From positions 1-18,251 of the forward strand of contig DASZTL010000064.1 of NCBI GenBank assembly GCA_035548055.1: a stretch of DNA of 18,251 nucleotides. The letters run 5' to 3'. This document shows, in pieces, positions 1 through 6,976 of the stretch (the first letter of the stretch is position 1; every line of letters begins with the position of its first letter). Made by a program: the position numbers and the translations under genes. The notes under the pieces were generated by a model. The model was not told the origin of the DNA and made no database searches. It was given only the letters and a program-made list of their open reading frames with translations. Origin of the DNA: DASZTV01 sp035548055. GTDB lineage: Bacteria; Actinomycetota; Actinomycetes; JAFAQI01.

Positions 1-885
1 GACCGACTCGGAGGTCTCGGAGATCTGCGCAGCCGTCGCGGCGAGCTCCTCGATCGTGGAGGTCGTCTCCGACACCGCCGAAGACTGCTGCGTGGCGCTC
101 GCCGCATGCTGCTCAGCGGAGGCGAGGAGCTCATGTGCGGCGGTGATGAGCTGGTCACCGCCGGCACGAATCTGCTCCACCAGGCTGCGCAGGTTGCCCA
201 GCGTGTAGTCGAACGACGACGACAGTCGGGAGAGCAGCTCCTGCGCGGCCGCCCCCGCCCCGACCTTGACCGAGAGGTCGCCACGCGCCGCGAGAGCCAG
301 CGCTTCGGAAAGCTCCTCGACGGTCCGATGGAGTTGATCTCGCTCGGCATCCGAACGCGTCCGCTGCTGTTCGAGCCGAAGTGCCACCGAGTTGCCGAGG
401 AGGGCGACGAGTGGAAGGCAGCTGCCGACGAGCACCAGGGGGCCGACGTTGTCGAGGCTCAAGGTGTGGGCCAGGGCGGTCGCTCCCACCAAGGTGCCGA
501 TGTAGAAGAAGGCCGCGCCGAGCGCCAGCGCCAGGCTCGGCGCGATCACCGACGCTGCCGTCGTGTTGACCAGGATCAACGCCCAGAACGGGCCTTCGAT
601 CCCGCCGGTGAGCGAGACGACGGCGAACAGCGCCGCGAAATCGACGCCGGCGATGAGCACCAGCATCGGGATGTCCATCCCGGGCGCGGTAGCGACGATA
701 CGGGGGTACAAGGGGACCAGAGTCGCCGAGGCGACACCCACCGCAAGCCAGGCGAGGATCAGGTTGCGGTGATCGTGCGTCGGGCCGGTGGCTCGGTAGT
801 GCGACATCAGCAACACGGCAATCGCCGCGGCCAGATACTTGCCCCCCGAGGAGAAGGCGCTTTCGCCGCGCATCCGCTCGATCAT
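1..885 (-). CDS. Methyl-accepting chemotaxis protein, membrane-embedded sensor (C-terminus outside window)
   Basis: This gene reads leftward off the window edge, and 295 residues are visible. About six hydrophobic segments lie within residues 17-169 (roughly 17-28, 42-60, 71-93, 99-119, 121-141 and 147-169), with almost no extracytoplasmic loop. A HAMP-like stretch around 185-240 contains AARGDLSVKV. Residues 250-295 begin the MCP signalling coiled coil (QQSSAVSETTSTIEELAATA, then QISETSES). In this family the signalling hairpin binds CheW/CheA. The sensor type here has no periplasmic ligand domain, so it probably senses a signal in or at the membrane. The ATG is preceded by GAGGGGG about six bases away; an in-frame GTG lies five codons upstream but would leave that ribosome site inside the gene. 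It is divergent from the thiolase operon across a 193-bp gap. The signalling tip and any methylation sites beyond residue 295 are not visible. The family is secure; the ligand is unknown. Confidence 0.88.
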   Translation of the reverse strand, partial: MIERMRGESAFSSGGKYLAAAIAVLLMSHYRATGPTHDHRNLILAWLAVGVASATLVPLYPRIVATAPGMDIPMLVLIAGVDFAALFAVVSLTGGIEGPFWALILVNTTAASVIAPSLALALGAAFFYIGTLVGATALAHTLSLDNVGPLVLVGSCLPLVALLGNSVALRLEQQRTRSDAERDQLHRTVEELSEALALAARGDLSVKVGAGAAAQELLSRLSSSFDYTLGNLRSLVEQIRAGGDQLITAAHELLASAEQHAASATQQSSAVSETTSTIEELAATAAQISETSESV

Positions 886-981
886 CGACAGCCCCCTCAC
901 GGGTCACACGCGTCCGCGCACGCCACCGCTCAGTCCACCGGAAATCGCCTGACAACGCCACAACGGTTGGGCACAGGACCG

Positions 982-1011
982 TTGACGTGAGTGCCAAGAA
1001 ACAGTCATTCT
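982..1011 (+). promoter_or_regulatory. Possible promoter of the thiolase operon
   Basis: TTGACG at 982-987 matches a -35 element well. CATTCT at 1006-1011, 18 bases further on, is a weak -10. Transcription would start near 1018, giving a leader of about 60 nt before the ATG at 1079. A good ribosome site (GAGGGAGAG, 1068-1076) precedes that ATG. The -10 is poor, so the exact position is uncertain. Confidence 0.4.
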
Positions 1012-1018
1012 TGACTGT
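1001..1018. promoter_or_regulatory. Perfect inverted repeat, candidate TetR operator
   Basis: The arms ACAGTCA (1001-1007) and TGACTGT (1012-1018) are exact reverse complements separated by TTCT. The site overlaps the proposed -10 of the thiolase operon and lies in the gap divergent to the chemoreceptor gene. Size and position suit a TetR-family operator. The obvious candidate ligand is the TetR protein encoded last in the same operon (5332-5922), which would give autoregulation. Which protein binds is inferred. Confidence 0.5.
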
Positions 1019-1078
1019 AAGCGGCGCCGAGCGTCTGGCCGGCCATCGCCGAACCTGTCTTTCGAGTGAGGGAGAGCA

Positions 1079-2275
1079 ATGCCTGCCAAGACCTACGTCG
1101 TCGGCGTCGGCATGACGAAGTTCGAGAAGCCCGGCAGCCGCGAGTGGGACTACCCCGACATGGCACGGGAGTCCGGCACGAAGGCGCTGGAGGACGCAGG
1201 CGTCAGCTACGACAAGATCGAGCAGGCCTACGTCGGCTACGTCTACGGCGAGTCGACCTGCGGCCAGCGCGCCGTCTACGAGCTCGGGCTCACCGGCATC
1301 CCGGTCATCAACGTCAACAACAACTGCTCAACCGGCTCGACCGCTCTCTATCTCGCGGCACAGGCCATCCGCAGCGGCGTTGCGGAGTGCGCGCTCGCGC
1401 TCGGCTTCGAGAAGATGCAGCGCGGCTCGCTCCAGTCGACGTTCGAGGACCGCGAGAACCCGATGCAGAAGCACGTCCTCGCACTCAACGAGAAGTACGA
1501 CATGGCGCTGCCGCTCGCGCCGTGGATGTTCGGCGCGGCCGGCCTCGAGCACATGGAGAAGTACGGCACCACGCCCGACCACTTCGCGAAGATCGGCGAG
1601 AAGAACCACCGCCACTCCGCGAACAACCCGTACGCCCAGTTCCAGGACGTCTACACCCTCGACGAGATCAAGGCGTCGAAGGTCATCTACGACAAGCTGC
1701 CGCTGACCAAGCTGCAGTGCTCGCCGACCTCCGACGGCTCGGGCGCGGCGGTCGTCGCGAGCGAGCGCTTCGTCGAGCAGAACGGCCTCGGCGACCGTGC
1801 GATCGAGATCGTCGGCCAGGCGATGACCACCGACATGCGCAGCACGTTCGAGAACAACTCGGCGGCGACCCTGGTCGGCTATGACATGAGCAAGGAAGCG
1901 GCACGCAAGGTCTACGAGCAGGCCGGCATCGGCCCGGACGACGTCCAGGTCATCGAGCTGCACGACTGCTTCTCAGCGAACGAGCTCCTCACTTATGAGG
2001 CGCTCGGGCTGTGCGCGGAAGGCGAGGGCGGCAAGCTCGTCGACAACGGCGACACGACGTACGGCGGTCGCTGGGTCGTCAACCCGTCGGGCGGTCTGAT
2101 CTCCAAGGGCCATCCGCTCGGCGCGACCGGCCTCGCGCAGTGCGCGGAGCTCACCTGGCAGCTGCGCGGCGACGCGGACGCCCGCCAGGTCTCCGGCGCC
2201 AAGGTCGGACTGCAGCACAACATCGGCCTCGGCGGCGCGGCGGTCGTCACGGCGTACCGGCCGGCCAACCGATGA
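1079..2275 (+). CDS. ltp1: SCP-x/Ltp1-type 3-ketoacyl-CoA thiolase
   Basis: This 398-residue thiolase should cleave a 3-ketoacyl-CoA with CoA, the last step of the beta-oxidation cycle. The nucleophile is Cys83 in NNNCSTGS. The C-terminal half carries HDCF (295-298), GHPLGATG (344-351) and QHNIGLGGA (His380). HDCF together with HN in place of the usual C-terminal CxG cysteine marks the SCP-x subfamily, in which the HDCF cysteine is thought to take over that role. As I recall it, the sequence is close along its length to mycobacterial Ltp1. There is no C-terminal SCP2 lipid-transfer domain, unlike animal SCP-x. It is first in an operon with hydratase, dehydrogenase, acyl-CoA dehydrogenase and TetR genes, and overlaps the hydratase gene by ATGA. 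SCP-x enzymes favour branched or sterol-side-chain substrates; the substrate here is not shown. Confidence 0.93.
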   Translation: MPAKTYVVGVGMTKFEKPGSREWDYPDMARESGTKALEDAGVSYDKIEQAYVGYVYGESTCGQRAVYELGLTGIPVINVNNNCSTGSTALYLAAQAIRSGVAECALALGFEKMQRGSLQSTFEDRENPMQKHVLALNEKYDMALPLAPWMFGAAGLEHMEKYGTTPDHFAKIGEKNHRHSANNPYAQFQDVYTLDEIKASKVIYDKLPLTKLQCSPTSDGSGAAVVASERFVEQNGLGDRAIEIVGQAMTTDMRSTFENNSAATLVGYDMSKEAARKVYEQAGIGPDDVQVIELHDCFSANELLTYEALGLCAEGEGGKLVDNGDTTYGGRWVVNPSGGLISKGHPLGATGLAQCAELTWQLRGDADARQVSGAKVGLQHNIGLGGAAVVTAYRPANR

Positions 2276-3129
2276 GCGACGTCAAGTTCAACCCGGCTGG
2301 CGTCGGGGTCTGGAGCGACCCGAAGCAGTTCGACGTCACCGCGGAGCGCATCGCGGCCTACGCGGCCGCGACGAACGACCCGATCGCGGCTCACCTGACG
2401 GGTGAGATCGCGCCGCCGGTCTTCGCCGTCGTACCGGTGTTCGACATCCTGCTCAGCCAGCTCTTTGCGGTGGCGCCCGACACGATCGCCCCGTTCGTGT
2501 TGCACGGCGAGCAGGACTTCCAGTTCCACCGTCCGATCAAGGCAGGCGACTCGCTCACCTCACGCGGCAAGGTCATCGGCTACGCCGGCAAGGCCAGCGG
2601 CACCGTCGGCTGCGTCTACATCGAGACCCACGACGCCGCCGGTGAGCTCGTCAACGAGCAGTACGTCTCCACGTTCATTCGTGGCATCGACGCCGGCGAG
2701 TCGGCCGGCGAGCTCGCGCCGTCACACTCGTTCGACGAGGCGGCGCGGGCGCAGGGCCCCGCGGCGAAGGTCGTTCAGCACGTCGACAACGACCAGACGT
2801 TTCGCTACTCGCCCGCCTCCGGCGACCCGATGCCGATTCACCTCGACGAGGAGTTCGCCAAGTCGGTCGGTCTGCCGGGCATCATCGCCCACGGGCTGTG
2901 CACGATGGCGTTCACCTCGTGGGCCGCGTTGACCGAGCTCGGCAACGGTCACACCGCGCGGCTGCGCCGCCTCGCCGTCCGATTCTCGAAGCCGGTGATC
3001 CCCGGCCAGGACATCGAGTCGACGTTCTTCGCAACCGGTTCGTCCGCGGGTGAGACCAGCTACGCCTACGAGACGCGGGTGGGCGAGGACGTCGTGATCA
3101 AGGACGGCCTCGCGGTCTTCGCGGACTGA
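2272..3129 (+). CDS. MaoC-family (R)-specific enoyl-CoA hydratase (hydratase 2, double hotdog)
   Basis: The 285-residue protein should hydrate a trans-2-enoyl-CoA to the (3R)-hydroxyacyl-CoA. The length fits a two-hotdog protein like the hydratase-2 part of eukaryotic MFE-2. The N-terminal half is the degenerate hotdog (for example PPVFAVVPVFD at 48-58). The C-terminal half has the active-site motif YSPASGDPMPIHLDEEFA, with Asp185 and His190 as the expected catalytic pair, followed by GIIAHGL. The motif usually reads D-x-N-P-x-H, and Met replaces the Asn here. The start codon ATG overlaps the thiolase stop (ATGA) and has no clear ribosome site of its own, so translation is probably coupled. 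The reading frame stays open further upstream inside the thiolase gene, but those residues are compositional noise. The (R) stereochemistry is assigned from the family and matches the dehydrogenase that follows. Confidence 0.93.
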   Translation: MSDVKFNPAGVGVWSDPKQFDVTAERIAAYAAATNDPIAAHLTGEIAPPVFAVVPVFDILLSQLFAVAPDTIAPFVLHGEQDFQFHRPIKAGDSLTSRGKVIGYAGKASGTVGCVYIETHDAAGELVNEQYVSTFIRGIDAGESAGELAPSHSFDEAARAQGPAAKVVQHVDNDQTFRYSPASGDPMPIHLDEEFAKSVGLPGIIAHGLCTMAFTSWAALTELGNGHTARLRRLAVRFSKPVIPGQDIESTFFATGSSAGETSYAYETRVGEDVVIKDGLAVFAD

Positions 3130-3173
3130 CTGACCAGCAAGCCGCCTACTCGGACTGAAGGAGAGAACACCTC

Positions 3174-4049
3174 GTGGGAGCACTCGACGGGCGCGTTGCC
3201 GTCATCACCGGTGCGGGACGCGGCATCGGCCGTGAGCACGCCTTGCTGTTCGCCCGGGAGGGTGCCGCCGTCGTCGTCAACGACCTTGGCGGCGCGAACG
3301 ACGGGAGCGGCGCCGACGCCGGCCCGGCTCAGGCGGTCGTCGAGGAGATCAAGGCGTTCGGCGGTCATGCCGTCGCCAACACCGACAACGTGTCCACGTG
3401 GGACGGCGCCAAGGCCCTCGTGAGCCAGGCAATCGAGGAGTTCGGGACCCTCAACGTCGTCGTCAACAACGCCGGCATCCTTCGCGACAGCTTCATCGCC
3501 GGCATGTCCGAGCAGCAGTGGGACGACGTCATCTCGGTTCACCTGAAGGGACACTTCTGTGTGCTGCGTCATGCGGCGGAGTACTGGAAGGACCAGAGCA
3601 AGGCCGGCGCCGAGGTCAACGCCGCGATCCTCAATACCTCGTCAGGCTCGGGCACGACGCTGCCCAACGCCGGCCAGGTCAACTACGGTGCGGCCAAGGC
3701 GGGCATCGCCGCAATGACGCTGGTCGCCGCGGTGGAGCTCGGTCGCTACGGCGTGCGGGCTAACGCGATCACGCCGCTTGCCCGGACTCGGCTCACCCTC
3801 GCGACCCCCGGGATCGACCAGCTCATGGCCAAGCCAGAGACCGACGACGCGCTCGACAGCTTCGACCCGGCCGCGATCTCGCCGCTCGTCGCCTACCTGT
3901 GCTCCGCCGGCTGCGCACTCACCGGCAAGGTCTACGAGGTGTCGGGTGCTTCGATCTCCGAGCTCAACGGATGGACCTACGGTCGCAAGGCCGAGACCGA
4001 CAAGCCGTGGACGATCGCCGAGGTCGAGCAGCGCCTTGCTGATTGGTAG
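3174..4049 (+). CDS. Short-chain dehydrogenase, MFE-2-like (3R)-hydroxyacyl-CoA dehydrogenase
   Basis: This 291-residue SDR probably oxidises 3-hydroxyacyl-CoA to 3-ketoacyl-CoA with NAD+. The dinucleotide-binding motif TGAGRGIG is at 12-19, followed by VVVNDLGG, which is characteristic of the dehydrogenase part of MFE-2. NNAG is at 98-101. The active site is Ser156/157, Tyr171 and Lys175 (NYGAAK). The Ser-Tyr spacing is one residue longer than usual if Ser157 is the catalytic serine, and S159 is an alternative. The insertion QSKAGAEVNAAI before the serine motif and the C-terminal tail ending DKPWTIAEVEQRLADW fit this subgroup. The start is GTG, chosen because AAGGAGAG lies eight bases upstream. 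It follows the hydratase by 44 bp. In MFE-2 the dehydrogenase and hydratase are fused; here they are separate neighbours. Confidence 0.92.
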   Translation: MGALDGRVAVITGAGRGIGREHALLFAREGAAVVVNDLGGANDGSGADAGPAQAVVEEIKAFGGHAVANTDNVSTWDGAKALVSQAIEEFGTLNVVVNNAGILRDSFIAGMSEQQWDDVISVHLKGHFCVLRHAAEYWKDQSKAGAEVNAAILNTSSGSGTTLPNAGQVNYGAAKAGIAAMTLVAAVELGRYGVRANAITPLARTRLTLATPGIDQLMAKPETDDALDSFDPAAISPLVAYLCSAGCALTGKVYEVSGASISELNGWTYGRKAETDKPWTIAEVEQRLADW

Positions 4050-4103
4050 ACCGGGCCAACTGGTCCGAGTCACCACCTCTCCTAGCAACGAGGAGTCCCG
4101 CAG

Positions 4104-5327
4104 ATGATCGGCTGGAACGACACCGAGCTGGCGATACGCGACGCGATCCGCGACTTCGTCGACGCAGAGATCCGGCCGCACGCGGACGCCCTCGACTCCG
4201 GTGAGCTGCCACCGTACGAGCTGATTCGCAAGTTGTTCTCGACGTTCGGCATCGACGCGATGATGGGCGACAGCTTCGACAAGCGGATCGCGAAGCAGAA
4301 GTCGGGCGGCGCACCAGCTGGCGACTCGGACGGAGAAGGCGGTGGCGGCGACGACGCCATGCAGCTGATCCTGTCGATCGAGCTGACCAAGGTCGCGATG
4401 GGACTGACCGCTGCGATGGGCGTCAGCATGGGCCTCGCCGGCGGCACGATCGCCTCGCGCGGCAACATCGAGCAGCAGGAGCGCTGGGCGCGCGACCTGA
4501 TGACCTTCAAGAAGGTCGGCGCGTGGGCGATCACCGAGCCCAACTCCGGCTCAGACGCGTTCGGCGGCATGACCACGACGGTGCGCAAGCAAGGCGACGG
4601 CTACGTCCTCAACGGTGAGAAGACCTTCATCACCAACGGTCCGTACGCCGACACCGCCGTCGTCTACGCGAAGCTCGACGACGGCAGCAGCGAGGACAAG
4701 CGCCGCAGGCCGGTGCTGACATTCGTGCTCGACAGCGGCATGGACGGCTTCACGCAGTCGAAGCCGTTCAAGAAGATGGGCATCCACTCCTCGCCCACCG
4801 GTCAGCTGTTCTTCTCCGACGTCTACCTCGAGCCCGACCGGCTTCTGGTGGGCAGCGGCGAGGGAGCCGCCGACGGTCGCGAGAGCGCACGCTCGAACTT
4901 CACGACCGAGCGTGTCGGCATCGCCGCGATGTCACTCGGCGTGATCGAAGAGTGTCTGTCGTTGTGCATCGACTACGCCAAGAATCGCGAGCTGTGGGGG
5001 CAGAAGATCGGGGACTTCCAGCTGATCCAGCTCAAGCTCGCGAACATGGAGGTCGCTCGCCAGAACGTCCAGAACATGGTGTTCCGGACCATCGAGTTGC
5101 GACGGGCCGGCAAGACCCCGACCCTGGCCGAGGCTTCGGCGATGAAGTACTACTCGTCGCAGGCAGCCACCGAGGTCGCGATGGAGGCGGTCCAGCTCTT
5201 CGGCGGCAACGGCTACATGTCGGAGTACCGGGTCGAGCAGCTCGCCCGCGACGCGAAGTCGCTGATGATCTACGCCGGCAGCAACGAGGTACAGATCACG
5301 CACGTGGCTCGGGGTCTGCTCTCGTGA
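4104..5327 (+). CDS. Acyl-CoA dehydrogenase (FadE), IVD/LCAD-type catalytic position
   Basis: This 407-residue flavoenzyme should introduce the alpha,beta double bond into an acyl-CoA, passing electrons to ETF. FAD- and substrate-binding motifs are present: WAITEPNSGSDAF (141-153), NGEKTFITNG (170-179), RELWGQKIGDFQ (295-306) and FGGNGY (366-371). The usual C-terminal catalytic position (IYEGT) reads IYAGS with Ala391, so the MCAD-type glutamate is absent. Glu269 in NFTTERVG aligns with the helix-G glutamate used by isovaleryl-CoA and long-chain dehydrogenases and is the likely base. Residues 66-86 are a Gly/Asp/Ser-rich insert between N-terminal helices. GAGGAG lies eight bases before the ATG. 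It follows the SDR by 54 bp. In mycobacteria a fadE gene also neighbours ltp1, as I recall. The substrate is not shown. Confidence 0.93.
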   Translation: MIGWNDTELAIRDAIRDFVDAEIRPHADALDSGELPPYELIRKLFSTFGIDAMMGDSFDKRIAKQKSGGAPAGDSDGEGGGGDDAMQLILSIELTKVAMGLTAAMGVSMGLAGGTIASRGNIEQQERWARDLMTFKKVGAWAITEPNSGSDAFGGMTTTVRKQGDGYVLNGEKTFITNGPYADTAVVYAKLDDGSSEDKRRRPVLTFVLDSGMDGFTQSKPFKKMGIHSSPTGQLFFSDVYLEPDRLLVGSGEGAADGRESARSNFTTERVGIAAMSLGVIEECLSLCIDYAKNRELWGQKIGDFQLIQLKLANMEVARQNVQNMVFRTIELRRAGKTPTLAEASAMKYYSSQAATEVAMEAVQLFGGNGYMSEYRVEQLARDAKSLMIYAGSNEVQITHVARGLLS

Positions 5328-5331
5328 CGTC

Positions 5332-5922
5332 GTGACCACCACGACCGGCCCGCGTCGTACGCAGGCCGAGCGGACCGCGACGATGCGGGCCCGGATCATC
5401 GCGGCGACGATCGACTCGATCGTCGAGCTCGGTCACGCCGCGACGACGACGGTCGAGGTGCAGCGGCGCGCGGGCGTCTCCCGCGGCGCCCTGCTGCATC
5501 ACTTCCCGTCGCGGGCCGAGCTGCTGGTCGCTGCGATCGATGATCTCTTCGGCGCGCAACGCCAGCTCTCCGACGACTTCCGGTCGGTGTCGCTCGGGAT
5601 CGACGCCGGGATCGACGCGCTGTGGCACTCGTTCACCGGTCCACTCGAGATTGCCGCCACCGAGCTGTGGTCAGCAGCCCGGAACGACGCCGAGCTGCGC
5701 GAGATCCTGACCCGCTACGACCGCGGGCTCGGTCGCGATGTCCGCCAGATGTGCTCGCGACTGTGGCCCGACTACGTGGACCACCCGAACTACGACCTGG
5801 CACTTCTCATCGTCATCGACGCGATGCACGGCGCGGCGCAGGCACGCGTCGTGCGAAGCGACCGCGCGATCGCGGCCCGACTCACCGGCTGGAAGCGCAT
5901 GATGCACCTCCTCCTCGACTGA
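5332..5922 (+). CDS. TetR-family transcriptional regulator, probable local repressor of the beta-oxidation operon
   Basis: The 196-residue protein has an N-terminal TetR DNA-binding domain. The helix-turn-helix is around 39-58 (TTVEVQRRAGVSRGALLHHF), followed by SRAELLVAAID. The C-terminal part is helical and variable, as expected for an effector-binding domain that often senses acyl-CoA in such operons. The GTG start lies four bases after the dehydrogenase stop and has no convincing ribosome site, so it is likely translated by coupling. Being the last gene of the operon suggests feedback control, with the inverted repeat at 1001-1018 as a candidate operator. The effector is unknown. Confidence 0.9.
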   Translation: MTTTTGPRRTQAERTATMRARIIAATIDSIVELGHAATTTVEVQRRAGVSRGALLHHFPSRAELLVAAIDDLFGAQRQLSDDFRSVSLGIDAGIDALWHSFTGPLEIAATELWSAARNDAELREILTRYDRGLGRDVRQMCSRLWPDYVDHPNYDLALLIVIDAMHGAAQARVVRSDRAIAARLTGWKRMMHLLLD

Positions 5923-5948
5923 CTCGGTCCTCCCTGCGCTATCCGTCA

Positions 5949-5970
5949 AGCTCGCGCTCCGCCGCGAGTT
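5949..5970. terminator. Short hairpin between convergent operons, possible terminator
   Basis: CTCGCG (5951-5956) and CGCGAG (5963-5968) form a 6-bp stem around CTCCGC. A G-T and an A-T pair extend it to eight. Only two T residues follow on the plus strand and there is no U-tract on the other side. It sits in the 64-bp gap between the convergent TetR and esterase genes, where a two-way terminator would be expected. The structure is modest. Confidence 0.35.
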
Positions 5971-5986
5971 GGCGGGCTGACCCCAG

Positions 5987-6949
5987 CTACAGGTAGCGGC
6001 TGATCTCCGAGCAGATCTCGGCCATCATCTGTCGTGCTACCGGCATGAGGCGCGGCATCGACAGCAGGCCGTGGTTCGCGCGGATGTAGTTGGTGTGGCG
6101 CACGTCGTTGCCCGCCTCGCGCAGCAGGTCGGCGTACAAGAAGCCGTCGTCACGAAGGACGTCGTAGTCGGAGTTCACGATGAACGCCGGCGGCAGGTCC
6201 GACAGATCGGTCGCCAACACGGGACTGACCAACGGATTGTCACGCTCCGCGCCGGCGTAGTTCTCCACCATCCACTTGCCGGCTTCGAGGTCGACGCCGC
6301 CGACGACGCACTCGCGCCAGGACTGGCCGCGCAGCTGCGTGTCGAGGAAGGGGTAGATCAACGTCTGGTGGACGATCCTCGGGCCACCCGAGTCGCGGAC
6401 CTCCAGGCACAGCGCTGCGCTCAGGTTCCCGCCGGCGCTGTCGCCCGCAACGCAGATGCGGTTCGGGTCAGTGCCCGCGAGCGCTCCCTTGGCGAGCCAG
6501 TCGAGCGCGTCCCGGCAGTCGTCGAGCCCGGCCGGGAACGGATGCTCCGGCATCAGTCGGTACTCCGCCGCCGCGACTACGGCGTTGGCCTGTGCCGCGA
6601 TCTCACCGCAGATCCAGGCGCAAGCGTCGAGGCCACCGAGGTAGAAGCCTCCACCGTGGAGATAGAGAACGATCGGCGCATCCGGGGCGGCCGAGCCGGG
6701 CCGGTAGATCCGCATCCGCAGCGGGCCACCGCGACTGTCGATGAACACCTCGCTCGTCGTCACCGACGGGTTCACGCGATAGGTCATCCACCAGCCCGGA
6801 TGACCGTGCTGCCGCTCGTCGTACGGCGGCAGCTTCGCGTCGATCGGCTTCGGTGCGACCTTGAGGCGCTGCAGCGCCTCGCCTACCCCGAAGAGCACCC
6901 GAAGCTGGAGCGGCAGCTGGTGCCTGCTCGGGTCCCCGTAGCTACGCAT
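5987..6949 (-). CDS. HSL-family alpha/beta hydrolase (carboxylesterase/lipase)
   Basis: This 320-residue protein is a hormone-sensitive-lipase-type serine esterase. The oxyanion motif HGGGFYLGG starts at His98, and the nucleophile elbow GDSAGGN holds Ser171. Asp263 (DYDVLRDDG) and His293 (ANHGLL) complete the triad. EYRLMPEHPFPAGLDDC (129-145) is also typical. No signal peptide is visible, so it probably acts in the cytoplasm on imported esters. The ATG is preceded by GGAGAAG four bases away. It is the last gene of the minus-strand set TetR, acyl-CoA synthetase, lipoprotein, esterase, following the lipoprotein stop by 27 bp. Release of a carboxylic acid for the synthetase of the same operon is a reasonable inference. 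The native ester is unknown. Confidence 0.93.
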   Translation of the reverse strand: MRSYGDPSRHQLPLQLRVLFGVGEALQRLKVAPKPIDAKLPPYDERQHGHPGWWMTYRVNPSVTTSEVFIDSRGGPLRMRIYRPGSAAPDAPIVLYLHGGGFYLGGLDACAWICGEIAAQANAVVAAAEYRLMPEHPFPAGLDDCRDALDWLAKGALAGTDPNRICVAGDSAGGNLSAALCLEVRDSGGPRIVHQTLIYPFLDTQLRGQSWRECVVGGVDLEAGKWMVENYAGAERDNPLVSPVLATDLSDLPPAFIVNSDYDVLRDDGFLYADLLREAGNDVRHTNYIRANHGLLSMPRLMPVARQMMAEICSEISRYL

Positions 6950-6976
6950 CGACTTCTCCGGATCGCGGTGGAGTCA

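Noticed and set aside
106..997. Long open frames on both strands (106-990 plus, 155-997 minus)
   Set aside because: Both give Arg/Gly/Ala-rich, domain-free proteins. The minus frame starting at 885 encodes a clear chemoreceptor and fixes the coding frame.
2011..2271. N-terminal extension of the MaoC hydratase inside the thiolase gene
   Set aside because: The extra residues are Arg/Gly-rich noise overlapping the conserved thiolase C-terminus; the ATG at 2272 gives a normal-length protein.
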